Source of the DNA: an uncultured Lachnospiraceae bacterium | Lineage (GTDB): Bacteria; Bacillota; Clostridia; Lachnospirales; Lachnospiraceae | Assembly: GCA_905233835.1 (NCBI GenBank) | Contig: CAJOGB010000008.1 | Coordinates: 1 to 34,562 of the forward strand | Reading direction: 5' to 3' | DNA: 34,562 nucleotides | In this document: positions 8,327 through 15,938 of the stretch, one piece after another | Layout of the letters: the number at the start of each line of letters is the position of its first letter | Numbering within the stretch: position 1 is the stretch's first letter | Notes under the pieces: model-generated | The model's database searches: none | Seen by the model: the letters and a program-made list of their open reading frames with translations, nothing else | Told to the model about the DNA's origin: nothing | Position numbers and translations under genes: made by a program

Positions 8327-10975
8327 CTATAAATATTTTTCCTCGAATTCCCCTCTGGTTAACGGTTTGTCAAACAAATAGCCCTGTACCATATCCACCT
8401 TCATATCGGCGATGGCACTTTGCTGTGACTCCGATTCTACTCCCTCTACAACGACTTCCATATCAATGGAATCCGCCAGTGATGTAACGGTCTTTATAAA
8501 CGCATGAGAGAACTCATCCGATTCCATTCCGTCCACAAAACATTTATCAATCTTAATGATATCCACCGGAAGTGTTTTTAATCTTCCGAGAGATGAATAT
8601 CCGGTTCCGAAATCATCCAAGGCCAAATGAACTCCCAAGTCCCTTAAGCCCTCTAAAACCGTCTGCATTTTATCCCCGTCGCTGGCGGCCAATGACTCCG
8701 TTACTTCCAATGTAAGATTCTGTGCAAAAAGTCCGGTATGCGCCAACACTTCCCGCACGGTTTCTATAATATTTCCCTGCATCAACTGTACAACGGAAAG
8801 ATTTACGTTTACCGTATACTCCGGATGTCCGAAGTCATTCCAATACTTACAGCGCGAGCAAGCTTCCTCCAAGATATACTTTCCGATAGGAACAATCAGT
8901 CCCAAATACTCTGCCAACGGAATAAACTCATTTGGCATTACCAAGCCGAAGTCCTTGGAATTCCAACGAACCAGCGCCTCGGCTCCGCAGCATGGATGCT
9001 TTGGTTTTGTAGCATCCACTAACGGCTGAAAATATACCTCAAACTCTCCGAAGCCGTCATCGATGGCATTTCGCATGGCGCGTTCCATATCCAGTCTGTG
9101 GATGGTCTCATCCGAAGCATTCTTCGAATAGTATTCTATCTGGTTCTTTCCTTTTTGCTTTGCGGAATACATGGCGATGTCCGCACGTTTAAGCAAGGTC
9201 TCCACTTTAGTACCGTCCTTCGGGAAAGAGACCACTCCCATACATGCGGTACAATAATATTCGCTGGAACCTAAGTTCCAAAGCTCACCGAATCTTCTTT
9301 GCAATGTGGAAATCGTCTTTTCCACAAAGTCATGGGAATTCGCCGGTAATAGAATTGCAAACTCGTCACCGCCCAAACGATAACAGTTTCCCACACCTCT
9401 GGTAATTGTCTTTAATGCAACCGCGGTTTTCTGTAAGAATTCATCTCCCTCCGCATGGCCAAGTCCGTCGTTTACGTCCTTAAAGTCATCTAAGTCGATA
9501 TAGATAAAAGTTCCCTGTTCACCGGAGCGAACCGCATCACGAATATAATCCCGTAAATCTTCTTCAAAGCGAAGGCGATTGTAAAGGCCGGTAAGATAAT
9601 CCGTTACCGCGCGCTCTTCAATCTGCTTCTGATAGTTTTTCACTTCCGTTACATCGTAAATGGTGCTTAAGCGAACTTCTCTTCCATCCACCCAGTGAAT
9701 CTTTGAAAAGGATATGGTATACCACTTCTTTGTCTGTTCGGTACAAAACTCCTTAAATTCTTCTAAGGCTTCATCGCTTCCCGTAAGAATTACGTTTTCA
9801 AACTTCTGTCGATCTCTTAAATCCTCAAAAATAGTCTCATAGGTTTCGTTTGTAAATAAGATGTTCTGGCTCGCATGATCGCATACGCAAATACCACATC
9901 CCGCATTTTCCAAAATGGCATCCAAGGCCGCATAAGAACTCGCAAGGGAGTTCTTTGTGACTCTCTTTACAAGTATGGTCTGCAATACCATCTTAATATC
10001 ATTTAAAAGCTTCACATCATCAACAGACCACTTTTTTGGTGTTCCGCTAATGGTAAAACAAACATACATACCAAGCTTATCATTTACAAACAAAGGCAAA
10101 AACACACCTGCCGTAATATCGTAGCTTAAGAAATAAGATTTAAAGTTCTCCGGCAAAATCGCATCTGTGGAAATGGTATAAGGACGTCCCGTAAAAAACG
10201 GAATGCATTCTTTATCCACAGAGAAGAACTTACTCATCATATAATTTCCGTCCACACCGGCCCACTCGCAGATCATATCCACTGTGGTTTCATCCGGATT
10301 CAAACGGAGTAAATATGCATTGGTCAGTTCCATAAAAGAACCGATGTCTCCCAACACATCCTCGGTAATCTTTGCAAAGTCATTGTCCGATTCCATTCGT
10401 CTTAAAATGGAAGTCATCACTTCGTTTCGACGAAGCATACGCTTCATGTGATCTCCGGACAATTCTTTTTCTTCCAGCCGTGTCTCTAATTTATCCTCTC
10501 TGGAGCGAGTGGTAAAATACTGGCTCATTAAGATTTCCATTAAAGCAACGCTGTTTGTATAGTCGTTAAACGTGGTCATTCTGGCATTTTCAAATACCAC
10601 GTCTTCTTCCGCCAAAAGTTCTTTTGCAATGCAGGGAACCAGCATCACACCGATTAAGGAACCCTCGTCATCACGGATTGCCACTCCGCTTAAAAAGATA
10701 TAGGGCTCTTTTGTGTCAAAAGAAATAATGTTTTCAATACTGTTGTTCCCAAAGGATGCCACTAAGGTCTGCATCATCTCCTGGGTAATAAAGTTTCCGA
10801 AAAACTTCTTCGCTTCCTCACTGCCGGAGAAACGCGTAATCGAATGAAAACTCGTATCAAAGCAAGCGGCGTATACATGTGCACTCTCGCAATACGCATC
10901 CTGCATCTTCTGAAACGCATTGATATCAATATCCAATTGTACTTTGTCTGTGTCCCTAAGATTGGTCAATGACAT
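8327..10975 (-). CDS. PocR/GAF/PAS-GGDEF-EAL bifunctional c-di-GMP enzyme
   Basis: This 882-residue protein has no membrane segment, so it acts in the cytoplasm. In order it has a PocR-like sensory domain (about 15-120), a short coiled coil (160-190), a GAF-like domain (190-340), a PAS-like domain (345-445), GGDEF (455-615) and EAL (630-880). GGDEF is intact (RLGGDEF, 535-539) but the RxxD inhibitory site reads RGVG. EAL catalytic motifs are intact: EALVRW (666-668), NVNLS, LEVTES, LDDFGTGYSS (787-790) and VVEGVES. Both synthesis and hydrolysis are therefore chemically possible; in such fusions one domain often dominates. The start ATG has GAGGAAC about 10 bases upstream. It sits between the methyltransferase gene (20-base gap) and the ClpX paralogue (15-base gap). 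Confidence 0.92.
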   Translation of the reverse strand: MSLTNLRDTDKVQLDIDINAFQKMQDAYCESAHVYAACFDTSFHSITRFSGSEEAKKFFGNFITQEMMQTLVASFGNNSIENIISFDTKEPYIFLSGVAIRDDEGSLIGVMLVPCIAKELLAEEDVVFENARMTTFNDYTNSVALMEILMSQYFTTRSREDKLETRLEEKELSGDHMKRMLRRNEVMTSILRRMESDNDFAKITEDVLGDIGSFMELTNAYLLRLNPDETTVDMICEWAGVDGNYMMSKFFSVDKECIPFFTGRPYTISTDAILPENFKSYFLSYDITAGVFLPLFVNDKLGMYVCFTISGTPKKWSVDDVKLLNDIKMVLQTILVKRVTKNSLASSYAALDAILENAGCGICVCDHASQNILFTNETYETIFEDLRDRQKFENVILTGSDEALEEFKEFCTEQTKKWYTISFSKIHWVDGREVRLSTIYDVTEVKNYQKQIEERAVTDYLTGLYNRLRFEEDLRDYIRDAVRSGEQGTFIYIDLDDFKDVNDGLGHAEGDEFLQKTAVALKTITRGVGNCYRLGGDEFAILLPANSHDFVEKTISTLQRRFGELWNLGSSEYYCTACMGVVSFPKDGTKVETLLKRADIAMYSAKQKGKNQIEYYSKNASDETIHRLDMERAMRNAIDDGFGEFEVYFQPLVDATKPKHPCCGAEALVRWNSKDFGLVMPNEFIPLAEYLGLIVPIGKYILEEACSRCKYWNDFGHPEYTVNVNLSVVQLMQGNIIETVREVLAHTGLFAQNLTLEVTESLAASDGDKMQTVLEGLRDLGVHLALDDFGTGYSSLGRLKTLPVDIIKIDKCFVDGMESDEFSHAFIKTVTSLADSIDMEVVVEGVESESQQSAIADMKVDMVQGYLFDKPLTRGEFEEKYL

Positions 10976-10995
10976 CTACAGTAGTTCCTCACAGT

Positions 10996-11612
10996 CTATT
11001 TTTTCTTAATGATATAAAGGCTTCGATATCCGCCAAAAGGAATCTCTTCCATCAGATATATGCTCCGGGTTCCTCTGATTTGCTGCTTCATCAAGCCCTT
11101 TTCGTTGGTCAGAATCATCCACACGCTTCCTCTTTTTGAAACAGAAAGAGAAGTCTTAATAAAGGATTTGATAAACTCGATGCGATGTTGTTTATCCTTT
11201 TGAAACAAATCCGGAAACTCGGTAATAATCTCATCAAATACCTCTTTATCCGTATACTCAAAATAATTCTTCCGCAAAAGTTCCGCGTCAACCCCTGCAA
11301 TTTCTATGGATTTTGTTCCTTCCACGATGGCATCATGATAGGTGTCCAACCCCACTGCTTTTCTGATAGGGGCTTTTTTTGCCCGCTCAATCAAAAGGGT
11401 TGCGCTACCGCAAAATGGGTCTAACACGTAAGCATCTTTTTTCAAATACGGATAACACATCTCCGTCATACAGGAAGCCTTCTGGGGCGCCATGGACGTA
11501 GATGTTTTGTTTGTCCGATATAAAAAGCGGTCGGATTTAAACTCCCGAAACCAAAGATACATACCAAAGGTTTCATCTTTTCTTTGTGCAAAAAGAACTT
11601 CGATCCGGTGCA
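10996..11612 (-). CDS. Class I SAM-dependent RNA methyltransferase, C-terminal part (frameshifted from the N-terminal part)
   Basis: This frame encodes the catalytic half of a THUMP-type (UPF0020/RlmL/Trm-like) RNA methyltransferase. The SAM-binding motif VLDPFCGSATLLIERA is clear, followed by VGLDTYHDAIVEG (ribose-binding acidic residue) and a Rossmann-like end GGYRSLYIIKKK. Motif IV, usually NPPY-like, reads TEFPDLF here, so the target-base site may be atypical. The track start at 11667 is an artefact. The true frame enters from the N-terminal gene at about 11600-11612, where IEVLFAQRKDETFG continues naturally from LTNAPDR in the other frame. One extra base or two missing bases would explain the break. 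The downstream GGDEF-EAL gene starts 20 bases after the stop. The substrate nucleotide cannot be told from sequence. Confidence 0.7.
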
Positions 11613-12454
11613 TTTGTAAGGCGCTCCGGATAGAGTTCCTCCAGAGTTTTTGAAAATGCATTTGCAACTTTATGCTTTTCTTCTTTGTCCTCTTTTTGAA
11701 GCATCACATTCACTCTAAAAAAGATGCATCCTTCTCCGGACAGATAGTTGGAAAGCATCTGCATAAGAAGAGAATTTTGAATCACTTCCCTACGATCTTC
11801 AAAGGTAAACAAAGAGTCTTTTTTTATCGGAACAATGAAGTATATTTTATCATAAATACGGCTGGAAAGTATAGGGGATATATTCTCACTCATCACTCGG
11901 ATTCCGAAGGGAGTTTTCCTGATATCCTCTGCATTTAAACCATTTCTGATAAGTTCCTTCATCAAGTATTTTTCATGCCCTTTTACCAGGGTGAGAAGAA
12001 GAGGAACCTTTTTGGATATTCCGTTAAATGTATGTATTTGATTTGCATCGGTTAAACAAAGCAACCTTCTTTGTTCTTCCGAGATATGCTTATTTTCTTC
12101 CTCCGTAAAGGAATGGGTTTGGATGTAGCGTTTACGTTCCTTTAAACCGGACATCATCTCATCGGAAAGTTCGACATGAAGATCCTCCAATGCCTTTAAA
12201 TACGATGCACGTACATAAAGCACCGGTTCTTTATCATAGGTTTCATATAAGATCTCTGCAATTTCTGCTTTTTGTTTTTCCTCCCAAGGAAGTATTCCGA
12301 ATAGTAACGCCGCATTTTTTCTGGTTTTTGCGTCCTCATCCGTGATGGCCGCATATAATTCTTTTTGTTGTAAACAAAGGTCTTTCGCAAAGCCCGCGTC
12401 CTCTTTCGCGCGCTTGCGATACCCGCTGATTCTTTCTCGAATTGTCTCTCCCAT
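11573..12454 (-). CDS. RNA methyltransferase, N-terminal part (HEAT-like and THUMP-like region), frameshifted before the catalytic domain
   Basis: The ATG at 12452-12454 is preferred over the track start at 12490 because AGGAAAATTT precedes it and the sequence MGETIRERISGYRKRAK looks like a real N-terminus. The first about 130 residues are helical with alanine-rich repeats (KNAALLFGILPWEEKQK, LYVRASYLKALEDL) resembling HEAT-type repeats. A region with LLTLVKGHEKYLMKELIRNG and PFGIRVMSENI looks like the substrate-binding part of THUMP-family methyltransferases. The frame then reads LTNAPDRSSFCTKKR and stops at TGA (11573-11575), while the sensible continuation is in another frame. Unless the break is a sequencing error, the product lacks its SAM-binding domain. 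It is the first gene of the long minus-strand block. Confidence 0.68.
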   Translation of the reverse strand: MGETIRERISGYRKRAKEDAGFAKDLCLQQKELYAAITDEDAKTRKNAALLFGILPWEEKQKAEIAEILYETYDKEPVLYVRASYLKALEDLHVELSDEMMSGLKERKRYIQTHSFTEEENKHISEEQRRLLCLTDANQIHTFNGISKKVPLLLTLVKGHEKYLMKELIRNGLNAEDIRKTPFGIRVMSENISPILSSRIYDKIYFIVPIKKDSLFTFEDRREVIQNSLLMQMLSNYLSGEGCIFFRVNVMLQKEDKEEKHKVANAFSKTLEELYPERLTNAPDRSSFCTKKR

Positions 12455-12490
12455 AAATTTTCCTTTGTGTAATATGTACAAAAACCGCAT

Positions 12491-12517
12491 GTCATTTTTG
12501 TCTATTTTGTCATTTTG
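12491..12517. repeat. Three 9-base direct repeats upstream of the methyltransferase gene
   Basis: Three consecutive units GTCATTTTT, GTCTATTTT and GTCATTTTG lie 37 bases before the methyltransferase start. They could be a regulator-binding array or part of the promoter. No clear -35/-10 pair for the methyltransferase gene was found around them. Confidence 0.4.
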
Positions 12518-12521
12518 CCGA

Positions 12522-12550
12522 TAGACTTAATGGACAAGTGGGAATATAAT
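12522..12550 (+). promoter_or_regulatory. Possible plus-strand promoter (TAGACT-17-TATAAT)
   Basis: A perfect -10 TATAAT (12545-12550) has a moderate -35 TAGACT exactly 17 bases upstream. No protein gene follows on the plus strand; the next signal is an intrinsic terminator at 12620-12649. Confidence 0.4.
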
Positions 12551-12556
12551 TGGAAA

Positions 12557-12649
12557 CGAATTAGAGATGTGAACCCCTCATATCTCATAAGTATTTCCCC
12601 TTTATATAACCCCCTTTAAAACAACCTACCGTTTAGGTTGTTTTTTTTT
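12557..12649 (+). ncRNA. Candidate small RNA of about 90 nt, intergenic
   Basis: The stretch between the possible promoter and the plus-strand terminator holds a 9-bp hairpin (GAGATGTGA, loop ACCCC, TCATATCTC; 12564-12586) and a second terminating hairpin (AACAACCTA/TAGGTTGTT) with a run of nine or more T. There is no open reading frame of note. The arrangement of promoter, structured body and terminator fits a free-standing small RNA. No known family is recognised, and the hairpin reads almost equally well on the minus strand, so strand and existence are uncertain. Confidence 0.3.
12620..12649 (+). terminator. Intrinsic terminator, plus strand
   Basis: A 9-bp stem AACAACCTA / TAGGTTGTT with a 5-base loop is followed by an uninterrupted T run. 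On the minus strand only TTTTAAA follows, so the plus orientation is favoured. Confidence 0.75.
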
Positions 12650-12674
12650 GCGGTTTTTTCTAAGTCAATTGTTA

Positions 12675-12720
12675 ATAAAAAAGGAAGGTGAATCCCTTTT
12701 TTACCGGATTCATCTTCCTT
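12675..12720 (-). terminator. Intrinsic terminator after ilvE
   Basis: On the minus strand the 15-bp near-perfect stem AAGGAAGATGAATCC / GGATTCACCTTCCTT is followed by TTTTTTATT. It starts just after the ilvE stop. Confidence 0.88.
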
Positions 12721-12732
12721 AGTGCGTTAAAA

Positions 12733-13800
12733 CTATTCCACAGGGACAATCCAATTATATTTATCTTCGATTCTGCCCCACTGGATGCCGGTAAGTGTAT
12801 CATAGAGTTTCTGTGTAAGCTCGCCGGTTTTCATATCATTGATAACGACCACGTCGTCTTTATAGCGAAGTTCTCCTACCGGAGAGATAACCGCAGCCGT
12901 ACCGGTTCCGAATACCTCTTCGAGTCTTCCGTCATGACCCGCTTTCATCAAATCATCAACGGCTAACTTTGTCTCATTTACCTTGTAACCCCAGTCACGA
13001 AGCAAATGAATCATAGAATCTCTGGTTACACCCGGAAGCACGGTTCCTTCAATGGGAGCGGTATAGATTTCACCATCGATTTTGAACATGATGTTCATGG
13101 TGCCCACTTCCTCTACATACTTTCTTTCTTCACCGTCAAGCCAAAGAACCTGGGTATAGCCAAGCTTTTCAGCCTTTACCTGACCGAGAATAGAACCTGC
13201 GTAGTTTCCGCCACACTTTGTAAAGCCGGTTCCGCCCTTAACGGCACGTACCAACTCATCTTCCACTAAAATCTTTACCGGATCTAAGCCTGTCGGATAG
13301 TATGCTCCTACCGGGCAGCAAATGATGATAAATTTATAAGAAGAAGCCATATGTACACCAAGGGCTGCTTCTGTTGCAAACATATACGGGCGAATATAAA
13401 GCGACGTATCCTTTGCGTGCGGTACCCAGTCTTCTTCGCATTTCACGATAGCCTTTACCGCATCCACAAACATATCCACCGGGAACTCCGGCATGCAAAG
13501 ACGTGCGTTGGAATTGATCATACGCTTCGCATTCATTTCCGGTCTGAAAAGCTGAATCTTTCCTTCTGCGGTACGATATGCCTTTAAACCTTCGAATGTT
13601 TCCTGCGCATAGTGAAGTGTTACGCAAGCCGGATCCATTGGAATCGGTGCATTGGGCTCAATTCTGGCATCGTGCCATCCCTGATCTTTGTCCCAGTCCA
13701 TCACAAACATATAGTCTGTCATGTACTTTCCGAATCCGAGTTTTGATTCGTCCTGCGGCTTTTCTTTCAAAACGTCGCGTTTGATAAATTTGATTTCCAT
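12733..13800 (-). CDS. ilvE: Branched-chain amino acid aminotransferase
   Basis: This 355-residue PLP enzyme of the long (type II, eukaryote-like) BCAT class interconverts leucine, isoleucine and valine with their 2-oxo acids, using glutamate/2-oxoglutarate. The motifs LHYAQETFEGLKAYR, YIRPYMFATEAALGV, GGTGFTKCGGNYA and EVGTMNIMFKIDGE are all present; the PLP-binding lysine is about K195 in FTKCGGNYA. The track start at 13812 overlaps its own ribosome binding site. The ATG at 13798-13800 is five bases after GGAGG and matches the usual MEIKF-type N-terminus. It is transcribed alone: a consensus promoter lies upstream (TTGACA-17-GATAAT) and a terminator lies downstream. No T-box or leader-peptide attenuator is visible in the roughly 44-base leader. 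Confidence 0.95.
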   Translation of the reverse strand: MEIKFIKRDVLKEKPQDESKLGFGKYMTDYMFVMDWDKDQGWHDARIEPNAPIPMDPACVTLHYAQETFEGLKAYRTAEGKIQLFRPEMNAKRMINSNARLCMPEFPVDMFVDAVKAIVKCEEDWVPHAKDTSLYIRPYMFATEAALGVHMASSYKFIIICCPVGAYYPTGLDPVKILVEDELVRAVKGGTGFTKCGGNYAGSILGQVKAEKLGYTQVLWLDGEERKYVEEVGTMNIMFKIDGEIYTAPIEGTVLPGVTRDSMIHLLRDWGYKVNETKLAVDDLMKAGHDGRLEEVFGTGTAAVISPVGELRYKDDVVVINDMKTGELTQKLYDTLTGIQWGRIEDKYNWIVPVE

Positions 13801-13850
13801 GTTAGCCTCCATTAAGTAATCTTATTTTCTTTTTTCCTTTTTTCTAAAAC

Positions 13851-13879
13851 ATTATCGACCTTTTCAGTTGCAGTGTCAA
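13851..13879 (-). promoter_or_regulatory. ilvE promoter (TTGACA-17-GATAAT)
   Basis: The minus strand reads TTGACA (13874-13879), 17 bases, then GATAAT (13851-13856). It overlaps the divergent promoter of the flavin reductase gene, so the two RNA polymerase sites cannot be occupied together. Confidence 0.8.
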
Positions 13880-13896
13880 GATTTCTTCGCTATACT
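13868..13896 (+). promoter_or_regulatory. Flavin reductase gene promoter (TTGCAG-17-TATACT)
   Basis: The plus strand reads TTGCAG (13868-13873), a 17-base spacer and TATACT (13891-13896), about 38 bases before the ATG. It overlaps the ilvE -35 region on the other strand. Confidence 0.75.
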
Positions 13897-13933
13897 AAAG
13901 GCAGAGTTTTTATTCAAATAAGGAGAGTATTTT

Positions 13934-14437
13934 ATGCACACATTTCAACCATATCCGATTGATACCGTAGAAATAAATCCCTTTAAGTTAATTGGAAAAG
14001 ACTGGGGCGTTATTACCGCAGAAAAAGACGGAAAAGTAAATGCCATGACCGCTTCCTGGGGAGGCATGGGTGTTTTATGGAATAAGAACGTTATGAACAT
14101 CTACGTTCGCGAGTCTCGCTACACCAAAGAGTTTTTGGATGCCGGTGATTTATTCTCCGTTACCTTCTTTGATGAAAAGTATCGCAGTTCCTTAAAATAC
14201 TTAGGCGCTGTTTCCGGTAGAGACGAGGATAAAATCGCTAACGCTCGTTTAAATATTAACCACGACTTAAACGTTCCCTTTATCGATGAAGGAAACTTCG
14301 TCATCATCTGTAAAAAGTTATGCTCCGCTCCCATTCTTCCGGATAGCATTCCGGAGAAATACAAAGAGGAGTTTTATCCAAACGGCGACTACCACACCGT
14401 TTACTTAGGCGAGATCATCGACCTACTTGCTCGCTAA
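13934..14437 (+). CDS. Flavin reductase domain (FMN-binding) protein
   Basis: The 167-residue cytoplasmic protein belongs to the FMN-binding split-barrel flavin reductase-like group (DIM6/NtaB type). Sequence signs are NPFKLIGKDWGVITA, VNAMTASWGGMGVLWNK (flavin phosphate contacts in this family), then RESRYTKEFLDAGDLFSVTFF and the C-terminal HTVYLGEIID. Members use NAD(P)H to reduce FMN or serve as redox partners; the physiological acceptor cannot be inferred. The start has AAGGAG seven or eight bases upstream and its own promoter. It is transcribed alone and converges on the MATE gene, sharing a bidirectional terminator. A GGGGTCTGACCCC palindrome lies just after its stop. Confidence 0.88.
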   Translation: MHTFQPYPIDTVEINPFKLIGKDWGVITAEKDGKVNAMTASWGGMGVLWNKNVMNIYVRESRYTKEFLDAGDLFSVTFFDEKYRSSLKYLGAVSGRDEDKIANARLNINHDLNVPFIDEGNFVIICKKLCSAPILPDSIPEKYKEEFYPNGDYHTVYLGEIIDLLAR

Positions 14438-14444
14438 GAGATAA

Positions 14445-14457
14445 GGGGTCTGACCCC
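14445..14457. repeat. GGGGTCTGACCCC palindrome
   Basis: A short perfect dyad (5-bp arms, CTG loop) lies eight bases after the flavin reductase stop, with no T run. No second copy was seen in the window. Confidence 0.5.
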
Positions 14458-14479
14458 ATTAGAAAATTGTTACAAAAAT

Positions 14480-14515
14480 AAGAGACAGGAGCTTAAGCTC
14501 TTGTCTCTTTTTTCT
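14480..14515. terminator. Bidirectional terminator between flavin reductase and MATE genes
   Basis: The 15-base arms AAGAGACAGGAGCTT / AAGCTCTTGTCTCTT contain one G-T pair. They are followed by TTTTTT on the plus strand and TATTTTTG on the minus strand. The MATE stop codon (14493-14495) lies inside the stem, so the last codons of the transporter are part of the terminator. Confidence 0.88.
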
Positions 14516-15833
14516 TTAGGAATAAATAATACAAAATCAATACCACAGAACTGATGGTCCAGGTAATGGGATATACCACGTAAGTCATGTAAATGGTATG
14601 CACGTACAGTGACGAAATCGTAAGGATTAAAACTCGCGCCACACACCAGCAGAACAAGAACACGTACATGGGCACCATAGGCTTTCCGATACCTCGAAGT
14701 ACCGCCGACATAAAGTGGGTAAAGGCACACATAAAGAAAAACAGTGTTACGATATGTGCCCGCTCTACGCCGTAGAAAATAACATCCGGATTGGTATCAA
14801 ACATCCGCACCAACGGTTCGGCAAAAACAAACAACAATACTCCCATAACCTCGGCAGTGGCTAAGGTACAAAAGGCTCCGAAGAAAACTCCCTTTTTCAT
14901 TCGATCCGTCTTTCCCGCACCTACGTTTTGGCTTACGAAGGTGGTGATGGCCATACAAAAGCTGGTTACCGGGATAAACATAAACCCTTCCACTTTTACA
15001 TAGGCTCCGATCCCCGCCATTGCCAGTTCTCCAAAAGAGTTGATATAAGACTGAATCACCACATTGGAAAAGGCCATGATGGAGTTTTGCAATCCGGAGG
15101 GCAAGCCGAAGTTTAGGATTCGTTTTGTCATCTTTGCGGTCATACCAAGTTTCTTAAACACAATCCGATAATCCGCTTCTACTTTCATAAGTCTTCGAAG
15201 GCAAAGCAGCGCACTGGAAAGCTGAGACATCACCGTGGCAAAAGCAGCCGCTCCCACTCCCATATGAAATCCCGCGATTAAAATCAAATCCAAAACCACG
15301 TTGATCAGGGACGAAAACATCAAATAATAAAGGGGATGTTTTGAATCTCCGGAAGCCTGCAAAATACCCATAAAAACGTTATACATTACAAACCCCAAAG
15401 ATCCCGCAAAATACACTCTAAAATACATAACCGACTGCTCGTATACCACATCCGGCGTACTCATCATCTTTAAAATCCAGGGTGTAAGCCCCACACCAAC
15501 AACCGTCATCAGTAAGGAAGAAATCAGCCCCAGCATCACGGTGGTATGTACGGCAATCTCCGTATTCTTCTTATCCTCCGCTCCGATGAATCGAGCAATC
15601 ACCACTCCGGCGCCCATGGAAATTCCGTTAAAGAAACCCACAAATAAGAAAATCAAGTTTCCCGCGGAACTAACGGCAGCAAGTGCATTGCTTCCTGCAA
15701 AGTTTCCCACGATTAAGGAATCCACAGCATTATACAATTGTTGAAATAGATTTCCTAAAAATAACGGAAAGGCAAACCCAATCAGTTTTTTCCGAATGGA
15801 ACCCTCCGTCATTAAATTCGCTTTAGCATTCAT
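14493..15833 (-). CDS. MATE family efflux transporter
   Basis: The 446-residue integral membrane protein has about 12 hydrophobic helices in two similar halves. The N-terminal TEGSIRKKLIGFAFPLFLGNLFQQLYNAVDS segment is typical of MATE drug/sodium or proton antiporters, and LNFGLPSGLQNSIMAFSNVVIQSYINSFG opens the second half. The substrate cannot be predicted. The track ATG has no recognisable ribosome binding site, and an extended -10 element lies only six bases upstream. Transcription may therefore start at or next to the ATG (leaderless), or translation may begin at Met8. It is divergent from yitT and ends within a bidirectional terminator. Confidence 0.92.
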   Translation of the reverse strand: MNAKANLMTEGSIRKKLIGFAFPLFLGNLFQQLYNAVDSLIVGNFAGSNALAAVSSAGNLIFLFVGFFNGISMGAGVVIARFIGAEDKKNTEIAVHTTVMLGLISSLLMTVVGVGLTPWILKMMSTPDVVYEQSVMYFRVYFAGSLGFVMYNVFMGILQASGDSKHPLYYLMFSSLINVVLDLILIAGFHMGVGAAAFATVMSQLSSALLCLRRLMKVEADYRIVFKKLGMTAKMTKRILNFGLPSGLQNSIMAFSNVVIQSYINSFGELAMAGIGAYVKVEGFMFIPVTSFCMAITTFVSQNVGAGKTDRMKKGVFFGAFCTLATAEVMGVLLFVFAEPLVRMFDTNPDVIFYGVERAHIVTLFFFMCAFTHFMSAVLRGIGKPMVPMYVFLFCWCVARVLILTISSLYVHTIYMTYVVYPITWTISSVVLILYYLFLKKKETRA

Positions 15834-15839
15834 GAAATC

Positions 15840-15848
15840 ATCATACCA
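15840..15848 (-). promoter_or_regulatory. Extended -10 element for the MATE gene (TGGTATGAT)
   Basis: The minus strand reads TGG-TATGAT ending six bases before the MATE ATG. There is no good -35. Predicted initiation is at or within a base or two of the start codon. Confidence 0.45.
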
Positions 15849-15885
15849 TAGAAAAGCGAAAAAAGTTACGGATAATCTTCTTATC

Positions 15886-15907
15886 TATCATAAAATTTGT
15901 TATGATA
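15886..15907. promoter_or_regulatory. Dyad TATCATAA-6-TTATGATA, candidate operator between MATE and yitT
   Basis: A perfect 8-base inverted repeat with a 6-base spacer covers the extended -10 (TGTTATGAT, 15898-15906) that best fits the yitT promoter. A regulator bound here would block yitT and possibly the divergent MATE gene. Confidence 0.45.
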
Positions 15908-15938
15908 AATAAAGTAAAAACATACTTGGAGACGTAAA

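Noticed and set aside
11560-11680. Programmed +1 frameshift in the methyltransferase gene
   Set aside because: No slippery codon next to a stop and no Shine-Dalgarno-like stimulator; the shift point lies about 35 bases before the TGA, so a mutation or sequencing error is more likely.
12733-13812. Track start of ilvE at 13812
   Set aside because: That ATG overlaps the GGAGG that serves the ATG at 13800.
13801-13850. T-box or leader-peptide attenuator for ilvE
   Set aside because: The predicted leader is only about 44 bases, with no specifier stem or Leu/Ile/Val-rich peptide.
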